A stretch of DNA of 64,000 nt from Streptomyces sp. NBC_00234 (GCF_036195325.1 NZ_CP108101.1:5766001-5830000); one strand, 5' to 3'; shown: positions 18,557 to 27,794, numbered from the stretch's first letter. Numbers and translations: made by a program. Notes: generated by a model not told the origin, from the letters alone.

Positions 18557-18598
18557 CACGGGGGCGGATCGTGTCAAAGGACACAGTCCGCCCCCGTG
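18557..18598 (-). terminator. Terminator of conservon 2
   Basis: A 19-base arm pair (CACGGGGGCGGATCGTGTC and its near complement, two mismatches) around AAAG, 40 bp past the cvnD copy 2 stop. Confidence 0.7.
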
Positions 18599-18637
18599 GG
18601 ACTACAACAACTTCCGTATGCCAATACCGACTTGTGC

Positions 18638-19219
18638 CTACTTGAGCCGTGCCATCAAGGCGTGCTCCACCAGCGTGATCAGACCACTCTTGGCGTCCGC
18701 GCGGTGGCGGGCGTCCGTCGTGATGATCGGGGCGTCGGGGCCGATCTGGAGGGCCTCGCGCACTTCCTCGGGTGTGTAGGGCTGGTGTCCGTCGAAGCCG
18801 TTGAGGGCGATGACGAAGGGGAGGCCGCTGTTTTCGAAGTAGTCGACTGCGGGGAAGCAGTCGGCGAGGCGGCGGGTGTCGACGAGGACGACGGCGCCGA
18901 TGGCGCCGCGTACGAGGTCGTCCCACATGAACCAGAAGCGGTCCTGTCCGGGGGTGCCGAAGAGGTACAGGATCAGGTCCTGGTCCAGGGTGATGCGGCC
19001 GAAGTCCATGGCCACCGTGGTGGTGGTCTTGTCCCCGGTGTGTGTGAGGTCGTCGATGCCCGCGGACGCGGACGTCATCACGGCTTCGGTGCGCAGCGGA
19101 TTGATCTCCGAAACGGCACCGACGAACGTGGTCTTACCCACGCCGAAGCCGCCCGCCACCACGATCTTCGCCGAGGTGGTGGCACGGCCCGTCCCGCCGT
19201 TAGAGCTTGCGAAGTCCAC
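18638..19219 (-). CDS. cvnD: Conservon small GTPase CvnD (copy 2)
   Basis: A 193-residue GTPase, the paralogue of the protein at 13411-13992. It has the same P-loop, GTPGQ and NGFD motifs. Amino-acid differences are confined to the ends (for example TPEEVREAL in place of TPDEVREAL, and a final Lys instead of Arg). Residues 33-150 are encoded by DNA that reads identical to the other copy, including third codon positions. It overlaps cvnC copy 2 by 20 bp, as in the first conservon. The two GTPases could therefore plausibly exchange partners between complexes. Confidence 0.93.
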   Translation of the reverse strand: MDFASSNGGTGRATTSAKIVVAGGFGVGKTTFVGAVSEINPLRTEAVMTSASAGIDDLTHTGDKTTTTVAMDFGRITLDQDLILYLFGTPGQDRFWFMWDDLVRGAIGAVVLVDTRRLADCFPAVDYFENSGLPFVIALNGFDGHQPYTPEEVREALQIGPDAPIITTDARHRADAKSGLITLVEHALMARLK

Positions 19220-19607
19220 TGAGCACCCTTTCGAGCAGTGTCACATCCGGCGCGCCGCCGGCCTCTCCGTTGCCCGGCTGGTGGATGGCCACCATGCCGG
19301 CTTCCGCCAGGTCCGCCACAAGGATGCGGGCCACGCCGAGGGGCATGGACAGCAGTGCCGAGACCTCTGCCACCGACTTGACCTCACGGCACAGGTGGCA
19401 GATCCGCTGGTGCTCGGGGAGCAGGGTCCCCAGGTGTGCCGGGTCGGCCGTGGTGCTGACCAGGGCCTCTATCGCGAGCTGGTAGCGCGGCCGGGTCCGG
19501 CCGCCGGTCATGGCATACGGACGGACCAGCGGCTGGTCGCCTTCACCGTCGTACGACGCGTGGTGCAGTGCGCCGTACGGATCAGGTGAGGCGGGTGGCG
19601 GGGTCAT
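19200..19607 (-). CDS. cvnC: Conservon DUF742 protein CvnC (copy 2)
   Basis: A 135-residue DUF742 protein. It has the core seen in copy 1 (VRPYAMTGGRTRPRYQLAIE at about residues 28-47, then LLPEHQRICHLC and VTLLERVLSGLRKL). Only a 27-residue N-terminal lead is present, without the Gln/Pro-rich extension of copy 1. The ATG follows GGAGG at good spacing. It overlaps cvnD by 20 bp and lies about 134 bp after cvnB. Confidence 0.92.
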   Translation of the reverse strand: MTPPPASPDPYGALHHASYDGEGDQPLVRPYAMTGGRTRPRYQLAIEALVSTTADPAHLGTLLPEHQRICHLCREVKSVAEVSALLSMPLGVARILVADLAEAGMVAIHQPGNGEAGGAPDVTLLERVLSGLRKL

Positions 19608-19741
19608 GAATCCTCCGGGCGTGACAGCGGTGTGTCGGCTTGCCGTCTGAAGGGGCCGGTGGGGGGTCTGAGGCGGCCGGACGGGTGAGGGTTGTGGGTA
19701 GTACCTGGGGGGATTGTGCCTGGTGTCCGCTGCATGGCCGC

Positions 19742-20164
19742 CTAGTGGAGCAGACTGCCCTGGAGCTCGGCGCGGAGGTCGGGCGTGAGGACGGTGCCCG
19801 CACGGTCGACGAGGAGGGCCATCTCGTAACCGACCAGACCGATGTCGGCGTCCGGGTGGGCGAGAACGGCCAGCGAGGATCCGTCGGAGACGGACATCAG
19901 GAAAAGGAAGCCTCGTTCCATCTCCACGACCGTCTGGCTCACGGCGCCGCCCTCGAAGATCCGGGAGGCACCCGCGGTCAGCGACGTCAGACCGGAGGCG
20001 ACGGCCGCCAGCTGGTCGGCGCGGTCGCGCGGGAAGCCTTCGGACATCGCCAGCAGCAGGCCGTCCGCGGAGACCACGACGGTGTGGGACACACCGGGGG
20101 TGTTGTCCACGAAGTTGGTGATCAGCCAGTTCAGATTCTGTGCGGCCTGACTCATGGGGCTCAA
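19742..20164 (-). CDS. cvnB: Conservon roadblock/LC7 protein CvnB (copy 2)
   Basis: A 140-residue roadblock/LC7 protein, almost identical to the one at 14702-15124 (changes include NQTVV to SQTVV and SISDG to SVSDG). The TTG start at 20164 directly follows the cvnA stop codon and sits six bases after AGGAG inside the cvnA end. This shows tight coupling of cvnA and cvnB. Its role is as a partner of the CvnD GTPase. Confidence 0.93.
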   Translation of the reverse strand: MSPMSQAAQNLNWLITNFVDNTPGVSHTVVVSADGLLLAMSEGFPRDRADQLAAVASGLTSLTAGASRIFEGGAVSQTVVEMERGFLFLMSVSDGSSLAVLAHPDADIGLVGYEMALLVDRAGTVLTPDLRAELQGSLLH

Positions 20165-23100
20165 CTAACGCTCCTGCTGGTGAGTGGGGCCGAGATGGAA
20201 ACCGCCGGTCGACTGGCCGTTGTTGGCCTGCCGACCCTGCTGGATGCCCCGGCGGAGATTGGTCAGACGTCCGCGTACGTCATCGGGCGCACGCGAAACC
20301 TGAGGTCCGGACTGGTGATTCTGCTGCTGGGCGGTGCCCGGTACCAAATTGGCGCGGGGAACCCGGCGGGGAAGCCCGGAGGTGGTGATGCCGCCCGCGG
20401 CGGGCTTCTTGACCCGCTCCGCCTGCCGCACGAGTTCGTCGTTGGGCGAGGGGCGCCAGGTGCTGGTGGCGCCGGTGTCGGTGCCACCACGCCTCGGCAT
20501 GGGCGGGGCGGGGGAGGCGGCCGGAGCCACCGGAGCCTGCGGCTCGGGAGCCGGCGGCTGCTGGCCACCCTGCTGCGGGCCGTGGAACCAGTTCGTCTCC
20601 AGGGTGTCGTACAGCGGGGTACGACCGTCCCCGGGGCCGGCCGGCGGAAGCGCCTCGGGCTGAGCCTGCTGCGGCAGCGCGGGACGGCGCGGCATCTCAC
20701 CCGCGGGTGAGGCACCCGGAAGCGGAGCACCGAAGTCGGCGTCGTCCCGGCCGCGCTGGCGCGGCGCCGGCGTTCCCTGGTTCTGCTGGAGCGGGACACC
20801 GAAGTCGGGGCGCGCGAACTGAGCGGTGCCGGCCGGGTCCTGGGACGCCTGCGGCGCCGAGAAGTCCGGGCGGGCGAACTCGGCGGTGGCGCCGGGGCCC
20901 TGGTGCTGGTCCGACGGGCTGTACGGCTGGTTCGGGACCGGTCCGGCCGGCCGGGCGAACTGGCCGGTGGTGTCGGGCTCCTCGTGACCGCGCGGGGCGT
21001 CCAGCGGAGAACGGCGCTGCGCACCCTGCTCCTCGACACCCCAGCTCGTGCTCTGCGGGCGCTGCGGCTGGGGGTTGCCCCCGGGCAGCTCGGCACGCGG
21101 ACCGCCGGGCGCCGGCAGCTGGCGGCCGGGGCCACCGGGCTGCTGGAAGCCGCCCTGGTCGTTCTGGGCGTGCCTGCCCTGCTGCTGCGGCTGCCGGACG
21201 GGCGGGCCGCTCTGCTGGCCCTGCTGACCGAACTGGCCGCCCTGCTGCTGGCCCGGCCGGCTCTGTCCCGAGTGACCGAAGAGATTGGGCTGACCCGAGT
21301 CCGTACGGCCGGGAGCATCGCCCTGGGCACCGCGGGCACCCATCCGGGCACCGCCGCCGAAGGCTCCGGTGAGACCGCCACCGGACGGCGCCGGGCCGCC
21401 CGGCCGGCCCGCGTTCTGCGGACCGTTGTTCTGCAGGCCGTTGCTCTGGGAGCCGGCTGCGGGCTGGGGCTGACGCGGGCCGCCGTCGCGCGAGGGCAGT
21501 GCGGCACGCGGACCGGAGCCCGCACCGACCTGCCCGCGCTGCGCGCCGGCTCCGAGCGCGGCCGAGGAACCCGCGGGGGAACCTCCGAGGCCGGGACGCG
21601 GGGCGCCGCCCGGGGCACCACCGGCGAGAAGCCCGCCGGGAGCGCCGGACTGCTGGCCGGGGCCCTGCTTGGACGGGGGCTGCTTGCCACCGTGGGCGAC
21701 GTCGACGGGAAGCATGACCAGCGCGGTCGTACCACCGGAGTCGGAGGGGCGCAGCTGGATGCGGATGCCGTGTCGCAGGGACAGCCGGCCGACCACGAAC
21801 AGACCCATGCGCCGGGAGACGGAGACGTCCACGGTCGGCGGGGATGCGAGCCGCTCGTTGATCGCCGCGAGGTCCTCGGGCGAGAGGCCGATACCCGTGT
21901 CGTGGATCTCGACGAGCACCCGGCCGTCCGGCAGCGCGTGACCGGTGACCTTGACCTTCGTCTGCGGAGAGGAGAACGACGTGGCGTTCTCCAGCAGCTC
22001 GGCGAGCAGGTGCACGAGGTCGTTGACCACGCGGCCCGCGACCTCGGTGGCGGGCACGGCGGCCAGTTCGATGCGCTCGTACTGCTCCACCTCGGAGGCG
22101 GCGGCACGGAGCACGTCGACCAGCGGCACGGGGCGGGTCCACCGGCGGCCCGGCTCCTCGCCCGCGAGGACGAGGAGGTTTTCGCCGTTACGGCGCATAC
22201 GGGTCGCGAGGTGGTCGAGCTTGAAGAGCGAGGACAGCTGGTCCGGGTCGGCCTCGCGCGACTCCAGCTCGGAGATGAGCGAGAGCTGGCGCTGGATGAG
22301 GCCCTGCGAACGCCGCGACAGGTTGGTGAACATCGCGTTGACGTTGCCTCGCAGCAGCGCCTGTTCGGCGGCGAGGCGGACTGCCTCGCGGTGCACGTCG
22401 TCGAAGGCCGCGGCCACCTGGCCGATCTCGTCCCGGGAGTGCACACCGACGGACTCGACGGAGGTGTCGACGTCCTGCGGGTCCGTCTCGGAGAGCTGCT
22501 TGACGAGCTCGGGCAGCCGGTCCTGGGCGACCCGGGTCGCGGTGTCCTGGAGCCGCCGCAGCGACCGGATCATGGACCGGGCGACGACGAAGGCGCCGAC
22601 GAGCGAGACACCGAGGACGAGGAGGATGACCGCACCGTTGAGGATGGCCTCGCGCTGCGACTCGTCGCGCAGCTCGCGGGCCTTGCCCTCCATGTCGCTG
22701 AGGAGGGTCTCCTCGATGGTCTTCATCGCCTGGATCTTGGTCGAGCTCTGGTCGTACCAGTCCATGTACGAGCGGGTCTTCTTGCCCTCCATGCCCGTCG
22801 GACTCTCGAGAACCTGCTTCGCGTACATGTCCGCGGCGTTGATCTCGGGGTGACCGCTGGTCAGCGAGGCCGTGAGCTCGTCGGCGCTGTTGCCGGTGTT
22901 CTCGTAGGTCGACTTGAACGAGGCGAGCGTCTGCGCCTCCTTGCGGAGGGCGTTGCGGCCGAACTGCTGGTCGTTCTTGTCGAGGTTCGTCTCGGTGCTG
23001 TTGCCGCCGGGCAGCGCCGCCGCGATGATCGCTCGCTGGACCGAGGCGTACTCCTTGGAGGAGGAGAAGGCCGCCAGGGCCCGGGTCCGCTTGATCATCT

Positions 23101-23842
23101 CCGGGTTGTTGGTCGCCTGCGCCATGTCCTGCGAGAGGCTCAGCAGCGAGGTGATCAGCTGGCTGTAGCGGTCGATCGTGTTGAGACTCGGAGTGCCCTT
23201 GGCGTACGCGTCCTCGCGGATGCCCCGGATCTGGCCGAGCTGCGTCGAGATCTGGGCGACGCTCGCGTGGATGCCCTCGAGGGCCTCGTCGTTGTCGGTG
23301 TTGCCGATCGCGTTGGTCGCCTCGAAGAAGGCGTCCTTGGCCCGGTCGCTCTTCTTCCGGGGCTCGGTGACCTTGAAGTCCGTCGGCTTCACACCGTTGG
23401 ACAGCGGGCCCGCGGACCGGTCGCGCTCCTCCTGGAGCGCCACAGCGAGCGCGGTCGCCTGCTTGGTCATCTTGGTCAGCAGCTGCATGTGCTCCAGCTG
23501 CTGCATGTCGTTCATGGACTCGTTGATACGGAGTCCACCCAGGGTCGTCGCCGCCACCACGGGAAGGGCGAGGAGCGAGACCAGACGCGTGCTGATGCGC
23601 CAGTTCCGAAGGGCTATTCGGGAGCCGGTGTTGATCGGTCCACGCGACTGGAACGCCGTGACCGGCTCCGCGCCGCCGCTCGTAGGCGTGCCTGAGCGCT
23701 TTGCGCGGTCACCACTGTCGCCGACCGCGGCCTGCCCGGGGTTCTGGGCGTGCTGGGGCGAGGAACCGCGGTCGTTCCCGCCGCGCGGCTCCTGATCCGC
23801 CGGAGCTTCCCCTCGGCCCTGGCGGGCCTGGGGAGACCCCAT
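20165..23842 (-). CDS. cvnA: Conservon sensor-kinase-like protein CvnA (copy 2)
   Basis: A 1225-residue membrane sensor. After a polar N-terminus of about 85 residues comes TM1 (TRLVSLLALPVVAATTL). Next are a NIT-type extracytoplasmic domain, TM2 (ILNGAVILLVLGVSLVGAFV), HAMP, a dimerisation helix with LDHLATRMRRNGENLL, and HATPase_c with LLAELLENATSF and HDTGIGL. The last roughly 480 residues are a long Gly/Gln/Pro-rich tail, more extended than in copy 1. ATG 23842 is chosen because AGAGGGA precedes it; the frame stays open upstream to 24064 but reads as low-complexity Arg/Gly. It leads the second conservon operon. Confidence 0.92.
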   Translation of the reverse strand: MGSPQARQGRGEAPADQEPRGGNDRGSSPQHAQNPGQAAVGDSGDRAKRSGTPTSGGAEPVTAFQSRGPINTGSRIALRNWRISTRLVSLLALPVVAATTLGGLRINESMNDMQQLEHMQLLTKMTKQATALAVALQEERDRSAGPLSNGVKPTDFKVTEPRKKSDRAKDAFFEATNAIGNTDNDEALEGIHASVAQISTQLGQIRGIREDAYAKGTPSLNTIDRYSQLITSLLSLSQDMAQATNNPEMIKRTRALAAFSSSKEYASVQRAIIAAALPGGNSTETNLDKNDQQFGRNALRKEAQTLASFKSTYENTGNSADELTASLTSGHPEINAADMYAKQVLESPTGMEGKKTRSYMDWYDQSSTKIQAMKTIEETLLSDMEGKARELRDESQREAILNGAVILLVLGVSLVGAFVVARSMIRSLRRLQDTATRVAQDRLPELVKQLSETDPQDVDTSVESVGVHSRDEIGQVAAAFDDVHREAVRLAAEQALLRGNVNAMFTNLSRRSQGLIQRQLSLISELESREADPDQLSSLFKLDHLATRMRRNGENLLVLAGEEPGRRWTRPVPLVDVLRAAASEVEQYERIELAAVPATEVAGRVVNDLVHLLAELLENATSFSSPQTKVKVTGHALPDGRVLVEIHDTGIGLSPEDLAAINERLASPPTVDVSVSRRMGLFVVGRLSLRHGIRIQLRPSDSGGTTALVMLPVDVAHGGKQPPSKQGPGQQSGAPGGLLAGGAPGGAPRPGLGGSPAGSSAALGAGAQRGQVGAGSGPRAALPSRDGGPRQPQPAAGSQSNGLQNNGPQNAGRPGGPAPSGGGLTGAFGGGARMGARGAQGDAPGRTDSGQPNLFGHSGQSRPGQQQGGQFGQQGQQSGPPVRQPQQQGRHAQNDQGGFQQPGGPGRQLPAPGGPRAELPGGNPQPQRPQSTSWGVEEQGAQRRSPLDAPRGHEEPDTTGQFARPAGPVPNQPYSPSDQHQGPGATAEFARPDFSAPQASQDPAGTAQFARPDFGVPLQQNQGTPAPRQRGRDDADFGAPLPGASPAGEMPRRPALPQQAQPEALPPAGPGDGRTPLYDTLETNWFHGPQQGGQQPPAPEPQAPVAPAASPAPPMPRRGGTDTGATSTWRPSPNDELVRQAERVKKPAAGGITTSGLPRRVPRANLVPGTAQQQNHQSGPQVSRAPDDVRGRLTNLRRGIQQGRQANNGQSTGGFHLGPTHQQER

Positions 23843-24449
23843 GCCATCCCTCTTGAAACGTCCCTGCACTAGCGTCGCAACCTCTGGACCAGGCGTCCCC
23901 TTCCGCGTGCGCGGGCCGGGACGGTGTCGGCGTCGTGGGGCGCTGGACGCGCCCCATGGTGGTCGTGAGTGACCGGCGTTCTTCCCCCTCCCGCCGCCAC
24001 TCGGCGCTGCGTTGCGCCCTGCGCGCCGGCCTGAAACCCGCGGCGGTGCGTGGAATTCCAGCACAGTGCCGGATCTCCAACAAGGGCCATGTACCGGCCT
24101 GTGACCTGGGTGACACGTTGTGATGAATGTGTAACAAGGTGTGGAGAGTGTTCATGGTCAAACCGGACCATTAGTGATGAGTCGCTTAGGGGCAGGGGGT
24201 GTCCCAGTCGCCATGATCAGGAGCGGAATGGAGCATTCAGCTATGCAATGTCCGTTTCATGTCACGTGATCGGCTGCCCGCGATGCGGCTTTTGTCGGCA
24301 ACTTCGTGAGCAAACTCACATGATGATCGCCGTCTCTTCCGGGCGTCCCGCGGGAATTGGATGTTTAGCCTGACGCTTTACAGGGATGGCGAATCCGACA
24401 ACCGGTGCCCCTTCGGGCGGCGCCCAGACCGACAGGGCCCAGACGGCAG
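23843..24449. other. Upstream region of conservon 2 and of a small gene
   Basis: About 600 bp with no convincing gene. The part at 24100-24370 is noticeably richer in A and T than its surroundings and probably holds the conservon 2 promoter. Open frames here read as low-complexity Arg/Pro/Ser and are not credible. Confidence 0.4.
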
Positions 24450-24632
24450 ATGAAGACCACGATGATGTTCCGCAACATTGCCAACCCTCAGCGCACCACG
24501 CTGGCGCACCTCGAGGACGCTCAGGCGCTGCAGACGCCGGAGCGGCCGGAGCACTCGGTCGACCTGCCGACCCAGACGGCCAACCCCCGCCGCACCATCC
24601 TGATGGAAGCCCCCGTCGCGGCCGGCGCCTGA
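24450..24632 (+). CDS. Small conserved-looking protein, function unknown
   Basis: A 60-residue protein starting MKTTMMFRNIANPQR and ending ILMEAPVAAGA. It has no membrane segment and no cysteine; it is mildly acidic in the middle (HLEDAQALQTPERPEH) and has a basic PRR near the end. Codon bias is typical for the genome (GC-rich third positions), which supports coding. No strong Shine-Dalgarno is visible before ATG 24450; a second ATG at 24462 is possible. It lies between the conservon and the fumarylacetoacetate-hydrolase-like gene. I do not recognise a domain; a short regulatory or precursor peptide is possible. Confidence 0.55.
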   Translation: MKTTMMFRNIANPQRTTLAHLEDAQALQTPERPEHSVDLPTQTANPRRTILMEAPVAAGA

Positions 24633-24735
24633 GGACGACGCCTCCCCGGCGCCGCCGTCCCCCTCACCTCGCCGGGCGAGGCGATAGCCTGGAGCGTCAG
24701 TCTTCCAGCCAGCAAGTGAGGGGCGACAGCTTCCC

Positions 24736-25521
24736 GTGCGCATCGCCAGGTTCTCCATCGACGGCAATGTCGCCTTCGGCGCCGTGGAGGGTGAGGGAAC
24801 CGTTGAATCCGGTGACCTCGTCCTCGACATCATCAGGGGCATTCCGTACACCGACTTCGAGCTCTCCGGCACCAAGGTCCCGCTGAGCAAGGTCCGGCTC
24901 CTGCCCCCCGTGCTCCCCAACAAGGTCGTGGCCATCGGCCGCAACTACGCGGAACACGCCGCCGAGCTGGGCAACGAGGTCCCGGAGGTCCCGGTCGCCT
25001 TCTTCAAGCCCACCACTTCGGTGATCGGCTCGGGAGACGCCATCGAGTACCCCTCCTTCTCGAACGAGCTGCACCACGAGGCCGAGCTGGCCGTGGTCAT
25101 CGGCCGCATGTGCCGCGAAGTCCCGCGTGAGCGCGTCAAGGACGTCATCTTCGGCTACACCTGCGCCAACGACGTGACCGCCCGCGACGCCCAGCAGCGC
25201 GAGAAGCAGTGGGCCCGGGCCAAGGGGTTCGACACCTCCTGCCCGCTCGGCCCCTGGGTGGAGACCGACCTCGACCCCACCGACCTCACCATTCAGGCGA
25301 CGGTCAACGGCGAGCAGCGCCAGCTCGGCCGGACGAGCGACATGATCCGCTCCATCGAGGACCTGGTCGTCCACATCACGGAAGCCATGACGCTGCTCCC
25401 GGGCGACGTGATCCTCACCGGAACCCCCGCAGGGGTCGGCCCCCTGCACGTCGGCGACGAGGTCGCCGTCACCATCGAAGGCATCGGCACTCTCACCAAC
25501 AAGGTGATCAAGCGTGGTTAA
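24736..25521 (+). CDS. Fumarylacetoacetate hydrolase family protein
   Basis: A 261-residue FAH-family protein. Members hydrolyse, decarboxylate or isomerise 2-oxo acids bound to a divalent metal. The metal-site pattern is visible: NYAEHAAE, HHEAELAVVIG (Glu ligands), GYTCANDVTARDAQ and TGTPAGVGPL. The N-terminus MRIARFSIDGNVAFGAVEGE is typical of the 2-hydroxyhepta-2,4-diene-1,7-dioate isomerase-like subgroup, but the substrate cannot be fixed. The GTG start follows GAGGGG. It overlaps gltX by 8 bp, so the two are probably cotranscribed. Confidence 0.9.
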   Translation: MRIARFSIDGNVAFGAVEGEGTVESGDLVLDIIRGIPYTDFELSGTKVPLSKVRLLPPVLPNKVVAIGRNYAEHAAELGNEVPEVPVAFFKPTTSVIGSGDAIEYPSFSNELHHEAELAVVIGRMCREVPRERVKDVIFGYTCANDVTARDAQQREKQWARAKGFDTSCPLGPWVETDLDPTDLTIQATVNGEQRQLGRTSDMIRSIEDLVVHITEAMTLLPGDVILTGTPAGVGPLHVGDEVAVTIEGIGTLTNKVIKRG

Positions 25522-26986
25522 CGGACCTGTCCGCGTACGTTTCTGTCCCTCCCCGACCGGCAACCCGCATGTGGGCCTGGTCCGTACCGCCCTGTTCAAC
25601 TGGGCGTTCGCCCGGCACAACAAGGGCACCCTGGTCTTCCGTATCGAGGACACCGACGCGGCCCGCGACTCCGAGGAGTCGTACGACCAGCTCCTCGAGG
25701 CGATGCGCTGGCTCGGCTTCGACTGGGACGAGGGCCCCGAGGTCGGCGGCCCGCACGCCCCGTACCGCCAGTCGCAGCGCATGGACATCTACAAGGACGT
25801 CGCCGAGAAGCTCCTCGCCGCCGGTCACGCGTACCACTGCTACTGCACGACCGAGGAGCTCGACGCCCGCAGGGACGCCGCACGCGCCGCCGGCAAGCCG
25901 TCGGGTTACGACGGCCACTGCCGTGACCTGAGCGCCGAGCAGACCGCCGCGTACGAGGCCGAGGGCCGCGCGTCGATCGTCCGCTTCCGGATGCCCGACG
26001 AGGCGATCACCTTCACCGACCTGGTCCGCGGCGAGATCACCGTCCAGCCGGAGAACGTGCCGGACTACGGGATCGTCCGGGCCAACGGTGCCCCGCTCTA
26101 CACGCTGGTCAACCCGGTCGACGACGCCCTGATGGAGATCACCCACGTCCTGCGCGGCGAGGACCTGCTCTCCTCCACCCCGCGGCAGATCGCCCTCTAC
26201 AGGGCGCTCATCGAGCTGGGCATCGCCAAGGAGATCCCGCTCTTCGGCCACCTCCCCTACGTCATGGGCGAGGGCAACAAGAAGCTCTCCAAGCGCGACC
26301 CGCAGGCCTCGCTCAACCTCTACCGCGAGCGCGGCTTCCTCCCCGAGGGTCTGCTGAACTACCTCTCGCTCCTCGGCTGGTCGATCGCCGAGGACCGCGA
26401 CATCTTCGACATCGACGAGATGGTCGCCGCGTTCGACATCAAGGACGTCAACGCCAACCCGGCCCGCTTCGACCTGAAGAAGTGCGAGCACATCAACGCC
26501 GAGCACATTCGCAGGCTCGACGTGGACGCGTTCACCGAGGCGTGCGGTCCCTGGCTGAAGGCCCCGTTCGCGCCCTGGAGCCCCGAGGCCTTCGACGCGG
26601 AGCAGTTCGCGACGATCGCTCCGTACGCCCAGACCCGCGTCACCGTCCTCTCGGAGATCACGGCCAACGTCGACTTCCTCTTCCTCGACGAGCCGGCCGA
26701 GGACGAGGCGTCCTGGGCCAAGGCGATGAAGGAGGGTTCGAGCGACCTGCTCGTCACCGCCCGCGCCAAGCTGATCGCCGCCGACTGGAACGCCGAGGCC
26801 CTCAAGGCAGCCGTTCTCGCGGCGGGCGAGGAGCACGGCCTGAAGCTCGGCAAGGCCCAGGCGCCGGTCCGCGTCGCGGTCACCGGCCGCACGGTCGGGC
26901 TGCCGCTCTTCGAGTCCCTGGAGATCCTGGGACGCGAGAAGACCATCGCCCGCGTGGACGCGGCGCTGGCGAAGCTCGCCGCGTAG
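25514..26986 (+). CDS. gltX: Glutamyl-tRNA synthetase
   Basis: A 490-residue class I aminoacyl-tRNA synthetase that charges tRNA-Glu. The HIGH-type motif is PSPTGNPHVG (residues 12-21) and the KMSKS-type motif is KKLSKRD. The C-terminal anticodon-binding domain is full length. Streptomyces lack a glutaminyl-tRNA synthetase, so this enzyme is expected to be non-discriminating and also misacylate tRNA-Gln for later amidation by GatCAB. The Gln and Glu tRNA genes 0.9 kb downstream fit that. The GTG start overlaps the preceding gene by 8 bp. Confidence 0.95.
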   Translation: MVNGPVRVRFCPSPTGNPHVGLVRTALFNWAFARHNKGTLVFRIEDTDAARDSEESYDQLLEAMRWLGFDWDEGPEVGGPHAPYRQSQRMDIYKDVAEKLLAAGHAYHCYCTTEELDARRDAARAAGKPSGYDGHCRDLSAEQTAAYEAEGRASIVRFRMPDEAITFTDLVRGEITVQPENVPDYGIVRANGAPLYTLVNPVDDALMEITHVLRGEDLLSSTPRQIALYRALIELGIAKEIPLFGHLPYVMGEGNKKLSKRDPQASLNLYRERGFLPEGLLNYLSLLGWSIAEDRDIFDIDEMVAAFDIKDVNANPARFDLKKCEHINAEHIRRLDVDAFTEACGPWLKAPFAPWSPEAFDAEQFATIAPYAQTRVTVLSEITANVDFLFLDEPAEDEASWAKAMKEGSSDLLVTARAKLIAADWNAEALKAAVLAAGEEHGLKLGKAQAPVRVAVTGRTVGLPLFESLEILGREKTIARVDAALAKLAA

Positions 26987-27001
26987 TACCGACGCAACGG
27001 G

Positions 27002-27046
27002 CAGGGGCCCGGACGAGCCGCACGGAGCGGCTTGTCCGGGCCCCTG
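27002..27046 (+). terminator. Hairpin terminator after gltX
   Basis: A 19-bp stem (CAGGGGCCCGGACGAGCCG and its complement, one G-T wobble), 15 bp after the gltX stop. Confidence 0.75.
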
Positions 27047-27074
27047 TGCGTGGCGGGCCGGTTAGAGTCGGCCC

Positions 27075-27794
27075 ATGGCGATCAGAGCCGTCCTGTGGGA
27101 CGTTGACGACACCCTGTTCGACTACGGGAGCGCGGCTGCCGACGGCCTGAGCAGCCACATCGAGGCGGAGGGGCTGCCCGAGGGCTACCGCTCGGCCCAG
27201 GAGGCCCAGGACGTCTGGGAAGAGCTCACCCAGCGGCACTGGGAGCGTTTCGCCGAGGGCCTGACCGACTGGCAGGGCCAGCGCCGCGATCGGGCGAGGG
27301 ACTTCCTCGGCCGCCCGCTGAGCGACGCCGAGGCCGACGAGTGGTTCGGCCGGCACATCCGCCACTACGAAGCGGCCTGGTCGCTGTTCCCGGACACGGT
27401 GCCCGCGCTGGACGCGCTGGCGGCGACGTACCGCCACGCCGTCCTGTCGAACTCCTCGCTGGAGCACCAGCACCGCAAACTGACCGTCCTCGGCGTGCGG
27501 GACCGGTTCGAGTCGGTGCTCTGCGCGGCGGAGCTGGGCATCTCCAAACCCGAGGCGGCGGCCTTCCACGCCGCCTGCGAGGCGCTCGCGCTGGCCCCGC
27601 ACGAGGTGGCGTACGTGGGCAATGAACCCGACATCGACGCAGGTGGGGCGGTGGCCGCCGGGCTGATGGGGATCTGGCTCGACCGGAACGACCGGGGTGG
27701 CAGGCCCGATCTTGTGCGGATCACCGGGCTCGGTCAGCTGCCCGGCCTGCTGGCGGGCAATACCCGTTTTGGAGCGCCGGACACCTTCGGGTAG
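27075..27794 (+). CDS. HAD family hydrolase
   Basis: A 239-residue haloacid-dehalogenase-superfamily phosphatase. Motif I is DVDDTLFDYG (residues 9-18; nucleophile Asp9, acid/base Asp11). Motif II is VLSNSS, motif III has the Lys in GISKPEAAAFH, and motif IV is GNEPDIDAGGA. The helical cap between motifs I and II is of subfamily I type, like YjjG-type nucleotidases or phosphoglycolate phosphatases. The substrate is unknown. It stands between the gltX terminator and the tRNA array. Confidence 0.9.
   Translation: MAIRAVLWDVDDTLFDYGSAAADGLSSHIEAEGLPEGYRSAQEAQDVWEELTQRHWERFAEGLTDWQGQRRDRARDFLGRPLSDAEADEWFGRHIRHYEAAWSLFPDTVPALDALAATYRHAVLSNSSLEHQHRKLTVLGVRDRFESVLCAAELGISKPEAAAFHAACEALALAPHEVAYVGNEPDIDAGGAVAAGLMGIWLDRNDRGGRPDLVRITGLGQLPGLLAGNTRFGAPDTFG

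Larger units (their letters stand above)
18288..18637. other. Interval between the two conservons
   Basis: This 350-bp interval holds no convincing gene. The left part should contain the promoter of cvnA copy 1 (minus strand). The right part holds two hairpins, at 18459-18482 and 18557-18598, that end the second conservon. Confidence 0.5.
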
